From: JAXDMK01 sp963790325
Lineage (GTDB): Bacteria > Actinomycetota > Acidimicrobiia > Acidimicrobiales > AC-14
Reading direction: 5' to 3'
Assembly (NCBI GenBank): GCA_963790325.1
Contig: CAWBNY010000003.1
Location: 558,001 to 622,000, forward strand
DNA: 64,000 nt
The translations under genes were made by a program, and so were the position numbers. The notes below the pieces were generated by a model. The model did no database searches. It was not told where the DNA came from and worked only from the letters and a program-made list of their open reading frames with translations. Shown here in pieces: positions 43,199-51,230 of the stretch (position 1 is the stretch's first letter; each line of letters begins with the position of its first letter).

Positions 43199-44259
43199 GC
43201 CAGCACCCGGGACGACGGCCGGTACCCCCGCTCGGCCAGCGCCGCCCGCACGCCGTCGACCGCCTCCCGCCGCACGGTCATGACCAGGACGCCGCCCGGT
43301 CCCTCGACCGAGTGGGCGATCTCCAGGTCGACGATGTTGACGCCCAGCTCGCCCAGGAGGGTGGTGACCTCGGCCAGCACCCCCGGCCGGTCGGGGACGG
43401 GCACCCGCAGCTCGGCCAGCTCCTCGGGGACCGCCACCCGGGCGGGCAGGTTCAGCCGGGCCGCCCGGGCCCGCTCGAGCTCGACCAGGAGGCCGTCGCG
43501 ATCACCGTCGGCGACCAGGTGGCGCATGGCCGTGAGGGCGGTGAGCAGCCGGTCGAGGGAGCCGACGATGGCGGCACGGTTCTCGGCGCAGATGTCGGGC
43601 CAGATGGCGGGCGAGCCGGCCGCCACCCGGGTCATGTCCCGGAACCCGCCCGCCGCCAGCCGGAGGAGGGCGGCGTGCTCCTCGGCCCCGTCGGCGGCCA
43701 GGGTCATGAGGGTGGCCGCGGCCAGGTGGGGGACGTGGGACACCATCGCCACCAGCTCGTCGTGGCGCTCGGGGGGCAGGGCGACCACGTCGGCGCCGAG
43801 GGACGTGACCAGGGTCCGGATGCGGGCGAAGGCCTGGGGGTCGGTGTCGACGGTGGGGGTCAGCACCCACGTCGCCCCCTCGAAGAGGTCGGCGTCGGCC
43901 CCATCGACCCCCTCCTGCTCCGACCCGGCCATGGGGTGGCCGCCGACGAACCGGGGGTCGCCCACCGCCGCCGCCACCGGTCCCTTCACGCTGCCGACGT
44001 CGGTGACCAGGCCCGGCCCCGCGGCCAGCGCGGCCTTGGCCTCGGCCGGGATGGAGAGCACCGGCGTGCAGACGAAGGTGACGTCGGCCGCCGGATCGTC
44101 GCCCACCACGTCGAGCGCGCCCAGGGCGAGGGCCCGCGCCGCCCGGGCCGGGTCGGCGTCGCGGCCGGTCACGTGCCACCCGCGGGCCCGCAAGCCGAGT
44201 CCCAACGACCCTCCGATGAGCCCCGTCCCGACGACGACGGCCCGCCCTGCCGGCGACAT
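43195..44259 (-). CDS. tyrA: Prephenate dehydrogenase with ACT domain
   Basis: 354 residues. NAD-binding fold at the N-terminus (VVVGTGLIGGSLGLGLRARG), catalytic region with GGHPMAGSEQEGVDGAD and the helical dimer domain (MVSHVPHLAAATLMTLAADG). Residues ~285-354 form an ACT-type regulatory domain (VPVPDRPGVLAEVTTLLGEL), suggesting feedback by tyrosine. It makes 4-hydroxyphenylpyruvate from prephenate. ATG 44259 shares a base with the aroH stop. Confidence 0.94.
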   Translation of the reverse strand: MSPAGRAVVVGTGLIGGSLGLGLRARGWHVTGRDADPARAARALALGALDVVGDDPAADVTFVCTPVLSIPAEAKAALAAGPGLVTDVGSVKGPVAAAVGDPRFVGGHPMAGSEQEGVDGADADLFEGATWVLTPTVDTDPQAFARIRTLVTSLGADVVALPPERHDELVAMVSHVPHLAAATLMTLAADGAEEHAALLRLAAGGFRDMTRVAAGSPAIWPDICAENRAAIVGSLDRLLTALTAMRHLVADGDRDGLLVELERARAARLNLPARVAVPEELAELRVPVPDRPGVLAEVTTLLGELGVNIVDLEIAHSVEGPGGVLVMTVRREAVDGVRAALAERGYRPSSRVLA

Positions 44260-44624
44260 CAGACGGGGAGGTCGTCGTTGAGGCCGGCCGCGCCCTCCAG
44301 GTAGACGTGGCGCAGCTCCGACCGGGAGCGCTCGGTGGACAGGTGCATGAGCACCCGGACGCATCGGGGGGTCCCGTGGGGCACGCTCAGCTCCCGGGCC
44401 GACAGCAGGGGGACGTCGCCCAGGCCCATGAGCCGGGCGGGCGTGGCCGGGAAGGTGGCCGACAGGTCGTCGGTGGCGGTGAACAGGATGCTGATGAGGT
44501 CGTCCTTGTCCACCTGGTTACGGGAGAGCATCTCGCCGATGAGGGTCTGGACGGCCTTGGTGATGGCGGCCTCGGTGTCGGCGTCGACCGTGGTCGCGCC
44601 GCGTAGCGCTCGAACCGCAGGCAT
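44259..44624 (-). CDS. aroH: Chorismate mutase, AroH class
   Basis: 121 residues, the monofunctional AroH-type fold rather than the helical AroQ type. Family blocks: VRALRGATTVDAD, ISILFTATDDLSATFPATPA, GDVPLLSARELSVPHG and CVRVLMHL. Converts chorismate to prephenate, feeding tyrA directly downstream. First gene of the operon; TACATT lies seven bases before the ATG, so the transcript probably starts at the gene. Confidence 0.95.
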   Translation of the reverse strand: MPAVRALRGATTVDADTEAAITKAVQTLIGEMLSRNQVDKDDLISILFTATDDLSATFPATPARLMGLGDVPLLSARELSVPHGTPRCVRVLMHLSTERSRSELRHVYLEGAAGLNDDLPV

Positions 44625-44631
44625 CGGGACG

Positions 44632-44637
44632 AATGTA
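44632..44637 (-). promoter_or_regulatory. -10 box (TACATT) of the aroH-tyrA-aroA-cmk operon
   Basis: TACATT on the minus strand with seven bases to ATG 44624 and no ribosome-binding site: leaderless operon start. Confidence 0.5.
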
Positions 44638-44646
44638 CGCCGAACT

Positions 44647-44699
44647 CCAACCGGTGACGGATTCCTGGGTCCTGGCCCCGAAACCTGTCACCAGTTGGA
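44647..44699. repeat. Dispersed palindromic repeat, copy 2
   Basis: CCAACCGGTGAC and GTCACCAGTTGG (one mismatch) enclose a G/C-rich centre. Its reverse complement matches the repeat at 38241 over most of its length. It lies between the stop of the pseudouridine synthase gene and the aroH promoter. Confidence 0.75.
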
Positions 44700-44700
44700 C

Positions 44701-45456
44701 TCAGCGGTGCCGGGCGCGGATCTCGGCCACCGATTCCTCCAGGCTCCGGACCTCCTCCGCCCTCAGCGGGCGCCATTCCCCCGGGGCCAGGGAGCGGTCG
44801 GCGACCGGACCTATGCGCACCCGCACCAGCCGTACGACGTGATGGCCGACGGCGGCCAGCATCCGCCGCACCTGGCGGTTGCGGCCCTCGTGGATGGTGA
44901 GCTTGAGAGTGTGGGGGTCGGCCATCGACGCCCGGGCGGGGGCGGTGATCCCGTCCTCCAGCATCACCCCGGTGCGCAGCTGGCGGACCTGGCCGGCGGT
45001 GGGGATGCCGGTCACCTCCACCAGGTACTCCTTGTCGATGCCGAACGACGGGTGGGCCAGCCGGTGGGCCAGGTCGCCGTCGTTGGTGAAGACGATCAAG
45101 CCTTCGGTGTCGGCGTCGAGGCGGCCCACCGAGAACACCCGCGGCTGGCGGGGGACGAGGTCGAGGGCGGTGGGTCGACCCTGGGGATCGGACGCGGTGA
45201 CCACCGCCCCCCGGGGCTTGTTGAGCAGGTAGTAGACGAGGCCCGGCCTCACGGACACCGGGACCCCGTCGACCGCCACCTCGGCCACGTCGGGTTCGAC
45301 CCGGCGCCCGAGGATCGCCACCTCGCCGTCGACGGTGACCCGTCCCTCCTCGATGAGGATCTCGCACGCCCGCCGGCTGCCGAACCCCACCGCGGCCAGG
45401 ACCTTCTGCAACCTCTCCCCCGGGTGCAGCTCCGGATCAGTCACAGGGGCGCCCAC
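44701..45456 (-). CDS. rRNA pseudouridine synthase, RsuA/RluB family
   Basis: 251 residues. An N-terminal S4 RNA-binding domain (ERLQKVLAAVGFGSRRACEI) precedes the catalytic domain with VGRLDADTEGLIVFTNDGDL, where the Asp of RLDADT is the catalytic residue. The C-terminal motif EGRNRQVRRMLAAVGH is also typical. It modifies a uridine in 16S or 23S rRNA. Start unsettled: GTG 45456 or GTG 45444 (VTDPEL...). It follows scpB by 59 bases, as in many Gram-positive and actinobacterial genomes. Confidence 0.92.
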   Translation of the reverse strand: MGAPVTDPELHPGERLQKVLAAVGFGSRRACEILIEEGRVTVDGEVAILGRRVEPDVAEVAVDGVPVSVRPGLVYYLLNKPRGAVVTASDPQGRPTALDLVPRQPRVFSVGRLDADTEGLIVFTNDGDLAHRLAHPSFGIDKEYLVEVTGIPTAGQVRQLRTGVMLEDGITAPARASMADPHTLKLTIHEGRNRQVRRMLAAVGHHVVRLVRVRIGPVADRSLAPGEWRPLRAEEVRSLEESVAEIRARHR

Positions 45457-45515
45457 GCACCGGCCGGCCGCCTCGCACGACGCCGAAGGCGGCCGCCGCG
45501 GGTGCCGGCCGAAGC

Positions 45516-46103
45516 TCAGTCAAGGGGCGAGGAAGCTCCACTTCCGAACCCCAACGCCTTTTCGATGGCCTCGACCGCGTCGAGGCCGGGCACGAACGAC
45601 GACAGCGGCGGTAGGTCGGCCACGGAGTCGACCCCGAGCTTCTCGAGGAACAGCCGGGTGGTGCCGTAGAGGACGGCCTGGCCCGGACCGGGGTCGCGGC
45701 CGACCTCCTCGATGTAGCCCCGATGCGCCAGCGTGCGCATGACCGCGTCGGCGTTGACGCCCCGCACCGAGGCCACCTGGGGCCGGGACACCGGCTGGCG
45801 GTAGGCGACCACGGCCAGGGTCTCCAGGGCCGCGGGCGACAGCCGGGCCGGCTGGCCGTCGAGGACGAAGCGCTCGACGTAGGGCGCCAGGTCGGGATGG
45901 GTCTGCAGCCGGTAGCCGCCCGCCACCCGGGCCAGGACGAAACCCCGCTCCTCGTCGACGTAGGCCGCCGCCAGCGCCGCGCACTCCGACTCGACCCGGG
46001 TCGGGCTCACCTCCAGCAGCTGGGCCAGCAGGTGGGGCTCCACCGGCTCCTCGGCCACCAGCAGGACCGCTTCCAGGGCCCGGCTGAGCTCGCTACGCGC
46101 CAT
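45516..46103 (-). CDS. scpB: Segregation and condensation protein B
   Basis: 195 residues. Two winged-helix domains; conserved blocks LEAVLLVAEEPVEPHLLAQL, ALETLAVVAYRQPVSRPQV and VRGVNADAVMRTLAHRGYIE. Works with ScpA and SMC in chromosome condensation. ATG 46103 overlaps the scpA end by 11 bases. Confidence 0.94.
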   Translation of the reverse strand: MARSELSRALEAVLLVAEEPVEPHLLAQLLEVSPTRVESECAALAAAYVDEERGFVLARVAGGYRLQTHPDLAPYVERFVLDGQPARLSPAALETLAVVAYRQPVSRPQVASVRGVNADAVMRTLAHRGYIEEVGRDPGPGQAVLYGTTRLFLEKLGVDSVADLPPLSSFVPGLDAVEAIEKALGFGSGASSPLD

Positions 46104-46878
46104 AGGTGTCGACCCCCGCCACCAGCGCCTCCGCCGACCGGCCGCCGCCCGTCCACGTGATGCGCAGCTCACCGAACGTCGACGCCTGGTCGAGCTCGAC
46201 CAGACCCTGCTTGTAGAGCTCCAACACCGCCAGGAAGCGCACGACGACGTCGATCCTGGTGGCCCCGCCTGCCGTCACGGCCCGGAACGTGGTGGTGCCC
46301 AGGGGGGGGATGGACGCCAGCAGCTCTTCCAACGCGTCGCCCACCGTCACCCGAATGGGCGTCATGTGCTCGACCGACACCCGGGGGACGGGCTTGGGCG
46401 ACGCCGCCCGCACCAGGGCCCGGCCCAGGTCGTCGGGGGTGACGCCGGCCAGGAGGTCGGGAGCCAGGGCCAGCAACCACGGCTCGGGGCCGGCGGTGCG
46501 GGGCACGCTGCGGGCGCCAGCGTCGAGCATCCGGGCCAGGTTCTCCCCCGCCTGGGCGAACGTCTTGCACTCCAGGAGCTGGGCCAGCAGCAGGTCGCGC
46601 TGCTCGAACAGGGCCAGGTCGTCGTCGTCGATCCCGGCGCCGCCCAACGGCTCCGGCAGCAGCCGGCGGGTCTTGAGCTCGACCAGGGTGGCCGCGATGA
46701 CCAGGAACTCGGTGGCCGTCTCCAGGTCGAGGGGACCCATCCGCTCCAGCTCGGCCAGGAAGGCGTCGACGATGGCCGTGAGCGAGACCTCGTAGAGGTC
46801 GACCTCCTGGCGGGCGATCAGGTTGAGGAGGAGGTCGAACGGGCCCTCGAAGACCTCGGTGCGGACCTCGTAGGACAC
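46093..46878 (-). CDS. scpA: Segregation and condensation protein A
   Basis: 261 residues, the kleisin subunit that bridges SMC heads. N-terminal FEGPFDLLLNLIARQEVDLY and LETATEFLVIAATLVELKTR; C-terminal winged helix (VVVRFLAVLELYKQGLVELD). GTG 46878 has TATTGT seven bases upstream and no ribosome-binding site. Coupled to scpB. Confidence 0.94.
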   Translation of the reverse strand: MSYEVRTEVFEGPFDLLLNLIARQEVDLYEVSLTAIVDAFLAELERMGPLDLETATEFLVIAATLVELKTRRLLPEPLGGAGIDDDDLALFEQRDLLLAQLLECKTFAQAGENLARMLDAGARSVPRTAGPEPWLLALAPDLLAGVTPDDLGRALVRAASPKPVPRVSVEHMTPIRVTVGDALEELLASIPPLGTTTFRAVTAGGATRIDVVVRFLAVLELYKQGLVELDQASTFGELRITWTGGGRSAEALVAGVDTYGA

Positions 46879-46885
46879 GCCCCCG

Positions 46886-46891
46886 ACAATA
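46886..46891 (-). promoter_or_regulatory. -10 box (TATTGT) of scpA
   Basis: TATTGT with seven bases to GTG 46878, a leaderless start. Divergent from the trpS promoter 27 bases away. Confidence 0.45.
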
Positions 46892-46917
46892 CCGGCGGGC
46901 CCTCTCCGCCCGGCGCA

Positions 46918-46923
46918 TACCAT
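46918..46923 (+). promoter_or_regulatory. -10 box (TACCAT) of the trpS transcript
   Basis: TACCAT is followed by seven bases and ATG 46931, the start of a four-codon ORF ending at the trpS start. Confidence 0.45.
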
Positions 46924-46930
46924 CGCCCCC

Positions 46931-46945
46931 ATGGAGGAAGCCTGA
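46931..46945 (+). promoter_or_regulatory. Four-codon upstream ORF overlapping the trpS start
   Basis: ATG GAG GAA GCC TGA; its TGA shares the A with ATG 46945 (TGATG), and its second and third codons contain the GGAGGA that would position ribosomes on trpS. Could couple trpS translation to a leaderless start. Confidence 0.45.
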
Positions 46946-47928
46946 TGGACAGGGTGCTGTCGGGGATCAAACCGACCGGACACGTCCACCTGGGCAACTA
47001 CCTGGGCGCCCTCCGACACTGGGTCACCGAGCAGCACGAGGCCGACTCCTTCTACACGGTGGTCGACCTCCACGCCCTCACCATCGACCACAACCCTTCC
47101 GACCTGCAGGAACGCACCCTGGAGATGGTCCGGGTGCTGGTGGCGGTGGGCATCGACCCCGACGTGGCCACCCTCTTCGTCCAGAGCCACGTGGCCGAGC
47201 ACGCCGGGCTCAGCTGGCTCATGGAGGCCACCGTCACCTACGGCGAGCTGCACCGGATGATCCAGTTCAAGGAGAAGTCGGGCGGGCAGGAGTCGGTGCG
47301 GGCGGCCCTGCTCACCTACCCCGCCCTCATGGCCGCCGACATCCTCCTCTACGACGCCGATCGGGTCCCGGTGGGCGAGGACCAGCGCCAGCACATCGAG
47401 TTGGCCCGCGACCTGGCCGTGCGCTTCAACCATCGCTACGGGGAGACGTTCGTGGTCCCCGAGGGCACCGTCCCCACCGTCGGTGCCCGCATCATGGACC
47501 TTCAGGACCCGACGTCGAAGATGGGCAAGTCCTCCGAGTCGGGAGCGGGCACCGTCTACCTCCTCGACGATCCGGCCGAGATCACCAAGAAGCTGCGGCG
47601 GGCGGTCACCGACGCCGAGGCCGAGGTCCGCTTCGACCCGGCCGAGAAGCCGGGGGTGTCCAACCTCCTCTCCATCCTGGGCGCGGCCACCGGCCGTTCC
47701 CCGGCCCAGGCGGCGGACGGCTACACCCGGTACGGGCCGCTCAAGACCGACGCCGCCGAGGCGGTGGTCGAGCTCGTCCGCCCGGTCCAGGAGCGCTACC
47801 GGGAGCTGGCCGCCGACGCCGGCGCCACCGACGCCATCCTCCGCAAAGGCGCTCAGAAGGCGGAGCAGGTGGCCAGCGCCACCCTCTCCCGGGCCCAACG
47901 GGCGATCGGCCTGCTCCCGCCCTCGTAG
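46945..47928 (+). CDS. trpS: Tryptophanyl-tRNA synthetase
   Basis: 327 residues, class I synthetase charging tRNA-Trp. HIGH-like motif PTGHVHLGNY near residues 10-19 and KMSKS-like DPTSKMGKSSESG near 190-202; other family blocks are DLHALTIDH and PVGEDQRQHIEL. ATG 46945 has GGAGGA six bases upstream, inside the short upstream ORF. Divergent from scpA. Confidence 0.95.
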   Translation: MDRVLSGIKPTGHVHLGNYLGALRHWVTEQHEADSFYTVVDLHALTIDHNPSDLQERTLEMVRVLVAVGIDPDVATLFVQSHVAEHAGLSWLMEATVTYGELHRMIQFKEKSGGQESVRAALLTYPALMAADILLYDADRVPVGEDQRQHIELARDLAVRFNHRYGETFVVPEGTVPTVGARIMDLQDPTSKMGKSSESGAGTVYLLDDPAEITKKLRRAVTDAEAEVRFDPAEKPGVSNLLSILGAATGRSPAQAADGYTRYGPLKTDAAEAVVELVRPVQERYRELAADAGATDAILRKGAQKAEQVASATLSRAQRAIGLLPPS

Positions 47929-47947
47929 CGGGCGTACTGTGTGCGCC

Positions 47948-48568
47948 GTGAGACGAGGATTACGCCCCGCGCTCGCAGCCGTCATCGTTCCCCTCGTCCT
48001 ACTCCTCGGTTGCGGCAGTGACCCCAAGGCCCCCGAAACCGAGGCCCCCGCCGGCTTCCGCGTGTTCCAGGACGACAAGGCCGGGGTGGCGGTGGCCGTC
48101 CCTGCCGACTGGCAGGAGATCGGGCTCAGCGACGAGCTGTCCGTGTTCAACACCGCCGCCAACAAGCTGCGGGTGGAGAACCCCAACCTGAGCACGGCCA
48201 TCGTGCTGGCCCGGATCGTGGCCCAGGCCGGTGGCCGCCTGTTCGCGGTCGACCGCGAGGGCACGTCCAGCCTGAACCTCACCGTCGGCAAGGCTCGGGA
48301 GAAGACCCTCGACGAGGTCCTGGCCACCATCCGGCCCGCCCTCGAGGAGGCCGGCGCCACCGAGCTGGCCGAGGAGAGCACCACCCTGCCCGCCGGCCCC
48401 GCCCTGCGCCTGCGGTTCAAGGCGCCCCTGAAGACCGACGACGGCCAGGTGGTACTCGACGAGGTCCAGTACTACCTGCTCAAGGACGGCAAGCTCTACA
48501 TCCTCACCGTGGCGTCGGCCGACTCCGCCCTCGCCGCCACCGTCGCCGAGACCCTCCGGATCCGCTAG
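47948..48568 (+). CDS. Lipoprotein, LpqN-like
   Basis: 206 residues. Lipoprotein signal with basic start, hydrophobic core and lipobox LLLGC (Cys at about residue 21). The mature part has the strand-rich pattern of LpqN/PsbP-like actinobacterial proteins (FQDDKAGVAVAVPADWQEIG, then LDEVQYYLLKDGKLYILTVA). The start is GTG 47948 rather than GTG 47939, since it gives the shorter, cleaner signal. Function unknown; located outside the membrane. Ends 4 bases inside the convergent permease gene. Confidence 0.7.
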   Translation: MRRGLRPALAAVIVPLVLLLGCGSDPKAPETEAPAGFRVFQDDKAGVAVAVPADWQEIGLSDELSVFNTAANKLRVENPNLSTAIVLARIVAQAGGRLFAVDREGTSSLNLTVGKAREKTLDEVLATIRPALEEAGATELAEESTTLPAGPALRLRFKAPLKTDDGQVVLDEVQYYLLKDGKLYILTVASADSALAATVAETLRIR

Positions 48569-49446
48569 GCCTTGGGCCGGGCTGCGTCGGCCTGGACCCC
48601 CACCACCGCCAGGTCCTCCACCCCCGTGACCTGGATGGCCCCCGCCGAGTAACGGCGGCGCTGGCGGAGCTCCAACCGGCCGGCCAGGCGGCTCAGGCTG
48701 TAGCACACGATGATGTACATGACGGCCACGATCACGTACGCCTGAAGGGGATTGTCGAAGAACTGGGCCGTCAGCTGGGCTCGCCGCAGCAACTCTTCGA
48801 CCAGGATCACGACGCCGAGCGACGTGTCCTTGAGCAGGGTCACCAGCTGGCTGACGATGGCGGGGATCATGCGGCGGAAGGCCTGGGGCACGACCACCAG
48901 GAGCATCGTCTGCCAGTACCCGAGCCCGACCGCCAGCGCCGCCTCCGTCTGTCCCTTGTCGAGGGACAGGATCCCGGCCCGGAAGACCTCCCCGAGGATG
49001 GCGGAGTTGTAGAGCGTGAGCCCGAGGACGAGGGCCTGGAACTTGGAGATGTCGACGCCGATCTCGATGAGGCCGAACCCGCAGAAGAGGATGAGGACGT
49101 ATAGGGGCAGGCCTCGGAAGAACTCGATGAAGACAACGGCCGGGAGCCGGACCAAGAACGTGCGGGTTAGGCGGGCGAGGGCCAGGACGGTGCCCAGCAC
49201 GATCGACATCGCCATGGCCAGGCCGGCCGCCTGCAGCGTCGTGAGCATCCCGATGAGGAGGAACCTCCACGCCAGCCAGATGGTGAACGGCTGCCACTTG
49301 TCAGGGTCGAACTGGCCCTGCTGCTGCAACAGCCGGACGAGGAGGGCGGCCAGGCCGACGATGACGACCACGGCCACGACCGAGGCGATCCTCGCCTGTC
49401 GGCGGCCCCGCGGCCCGAGGGCGTCGGCCAGGACGGGTGCGGTCAC
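48565..49446 (-). CDS. Glutamate/polar amino acid ABC permease, second subunit
   Basis: 293 residues with a conserved inner-membrane permease domain (HisM/GluD type). The EAA loop, which contacts the ATPase, is SLDKGQTEAALAVGLGYWQT near residues 170-190. N-terminal WLAWRFLLIGMLTTLQAAGL and the segment VFIEFFRGLPLYVLILFCGF are typical of amino-acid uptake permeases. Last gene of the four-gene transporter. Confidence 0.9.
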   Translation of the reverse strand: MTAPVLADALGPRGRRQARIASVVAVVVIVGLAALLVRLLQQQGQFDPDKWQPFTIWLAWRFLLIGMLTTLQAAGLAMAMSIVLGTVLALARLTRTFLVRLPAVVFIEFFRGLPLYVLILFCGFGLIEIGVDISKFQALVLGLTLYNSAILGEVFRAGILSLDKGQTEAALAVGLGYWQTMLLVVVPQAFRRMIPAIVSQLVTLLKDTSLGVVILVEELLRRAQLTAQFFDNPLQAYVIVAVMYIIVCYSLSRLAGRLELRQRRRYSAGAIQVTGVEDLAVVGVQADAARPKA

Positions 49447-49456
49447 CGGCCGGCGC

Positions 49457-50107
49457 TCACCGTCGGATGCCGACCTTGCGCTCGATCCAGCCGACCGCGG
49501 TTCCGGCCGGGAGCGTGAGGGTCAGATAGGCGAGGCCGACGCCGACCAGCGACCCGAAGAGATCGGATGAGGCGGTGCCGATGTCGTCGCCCACCTTGGT
49601 GAGGTTGGGCACCGAGATGAGGGTGACAAGGGCCGAGTTCTTGATCAGGGCGATGAAGATGCTGCCCAAGGGCTGGACGACGGTGCGCATCGCCTGGGGC
49701 ATGATCACCTGCCCCAGCGTCGCCGGGAACGTGAGCCCCAGCGACCGGCCCGCCTCGGCCTGGCCGACGGCCACCGAGTTGATGCCGGCCCTGACCGCCT
49801 CCGCCACGAACGTGCCCGTGTAGACGGTGAGGACGATGATCCCCGCCCCGAACCGGGGGAACCCGGACACGCCCAGGCTCGGGAGGAAGCCGAACCAGAA
49901 CAGGTACATCAACACGGCCAGGGGCGTGTTGCGGAAGATGTTGACGTATGCGGTGCCCGCGGCCCGAAGCGGCGGTACCGGGCTGACCCGGAACCCGGCC
50001 ATGACGGTGCCCAGGACGAAGGCCAGGACGAAGGAGACGAGGGTCAGGACGATCGTGTCGATCATCCCCCCGACGTACGCGTCGTAGTTGTCGAGGATGA
50101 GTTTCAC
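49457..50107 (-). CDS. Glutamate/polar amino acid ABC permease, first subunit
   Basis: 216 residues, HisQ/GluC-type. Key features are YVNIFRNTPLAVLMYLFWFG and the EAA loop INSVAVGQAEAGRSLGLTFP. Together with the next gene it forms the membrane pore for an amino-acid importer. The start lies 56 bases after the binding-protein gene and the stop 10 bases before the next permease. Confidence 0.9.
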   Translation of the reverse strand: MKLILDNYDAYVGGMIDTIVLTLVSFVLAFVLGTVMAGFRVSPVPPLRAAGTAYVNIFRNTPLAVLMYLFWFGFLPSLGVSGFPRFGAGIIVLTVYTGTFVAEAVRAGINSVAVGQAEAGRSLGLTFPATLGQVIMPQAMRTVVQPLGSIFIALIKNSALVTLISVPNLTKVGDDIGTASSDLFGSLVGVGLAYLTLTLPAGTAVGWIERKVGIRR

Positions 50108-50163
50108 GCTGCCCTCGCCCTAGCCCTTCGCCCCGGCCCCTCGGTCGTGGGCAGTGACGCCGG

Positions 50164-51192
50164 TCAGCCGGTGGTGGTCGTCGTGACGTCGGCGGCCACC
50201 GTGGTCGTCGTGGCGTCGGCGGCCACGGTGGTCGTGGTGGCTTCTTCGGCGACGGTGGTCGTCGGCGCCGGGGCGGCACCGGCAGACGTGTACCGGTCGA
50301 CGGCCGGCGTCTCGGTCGGGGTCGGCACGCCCAGCTGGCCCAGGGTCGACTCGAAGGCCGCCTCCCACTCGCCGTCGGCGTAGATCTCCTCCAGGCGGTC
50401 GTTGATGAAGGTCCGGAACGTGTCGTCGCCCCGCTTCACGCCGATGCCGTAGGGCTCGTCGGAGAACTTCTTGCCCACCAGCTTGAGGTCGTTGGGGCTG
50501 GCCGCCACGAACCCGAGGAGGATCGAGTTGTCGGTGCTGACCGCGTCGATGTTGCCGTTGAGGAGGTCGTCCTTGCACTGGCTGTACGTGTCGTACTCGA
50601 TCAGGGTGGCGGCGGGCGCCTGCTCCCGGATGCGGCCGGCCGGGGTGGAGTTCCGCACGCTGCAGACGCTCACCCCGGACACGAGGGACTCGACGCCGGT
50701 GATGGTGGTGTTGTCCTTCTTGACCATGATGTCCTGGCCGGCGATGTAGTACGGGCCGGCGAAGTCGATGCGCTGCTTGCGGGCGTCGTTGATGGTGTAG
50801 GTGGCCACGACCATGTCGACCGTGCCCTGCTCGATCACCGTCTCCCGCACCGGCGTCGGCGTCTCGATGAACTCGATCTTGTTGCCCAGGTCGTCGGCGT
50901 CACCGCCGAAGATCGCGACTGCGATGAGCTTGGCGATCTCGACGTCGAAGCCCTCGACCTGGTTGGTCAGCGGGTTCTTCTGGCCCAGTCCGGGCTGGTC
51001 GAACTTGGTGCCGACCACGATCTTGCCCTTGGCCTGGATGGCCGCCATCGTCGACCCCGCCGGGAACGATGGCGCGTCGGTGGTGGTGTCGGACCCACCT
51101 CCGACCGTCGGCGAATCGTCGTCGCCGCACGCGGCGCCCAGCAGGGCCACCGTCACCAGCACGATCGGGAACATCCACCGCTGCCGTCTCAT
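50164..51192 (-). CDS. Glutamate-type substrate-binding lipoprotein
   Basis: 342 residues. Lipoprotein signal with lipobox LLGAAC (Cys at 22) and a periplasmic-binding fold SBP_bac_3: GKIVVGTKFDQPGLGQKNP at the start, VEGFDVEIAKLIAVAIFGG and VRETVIEQGTVDMVVATYTI. It binds the amino acid outside the membrane. The last ~45 residues are a low-complexity Thr/Ala tail (TTTTVAADATTTTVAADVTT), unusual for the family, perhaps a cell-wall tether. Confidence 0.9.
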   Translation of the reverse strand: MRRQRWMFPIVLVTVALLGAACGDDDSPTVGGGSDTTTDAPSFPAGSTMAAIQAKGKIVVGTKFDQPGLGQKNPLTNQVEGFDVEIAKLIAVAIFGGDADDLGNKIEFIETPTPVRETVIEQGTVDMVVATYTINDARKQRIDFAGPYYIAGQDIMVKKDNTTITGVESLVSGVSVCSVRNSTPAGRIREQAPAATLIEYDTYSQCKDDLLNGNIDAVSTDNSILLGFVAASPNDLKLVGKKFSDEPYGIGVKRGDDTFRTFINDRLEEIYADGEWEAAFESTLGQLGVPTPTETPAVDRYTSAGAAPAPTTTVAEEATTTTVAADATTTTVAADVTTTTTG

Positions 51193-51230
51193 CCCTTGCC
51201 TCCCGGTTGCTATTTGGCCAGCTGCTTTGG

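Noticed and set aside
46093..48420. A 775-residue protein over scpA and trpS
   Set aside because: Only the scpA part is real; the remainder is antisense to trpS and the lipoprotein gene.
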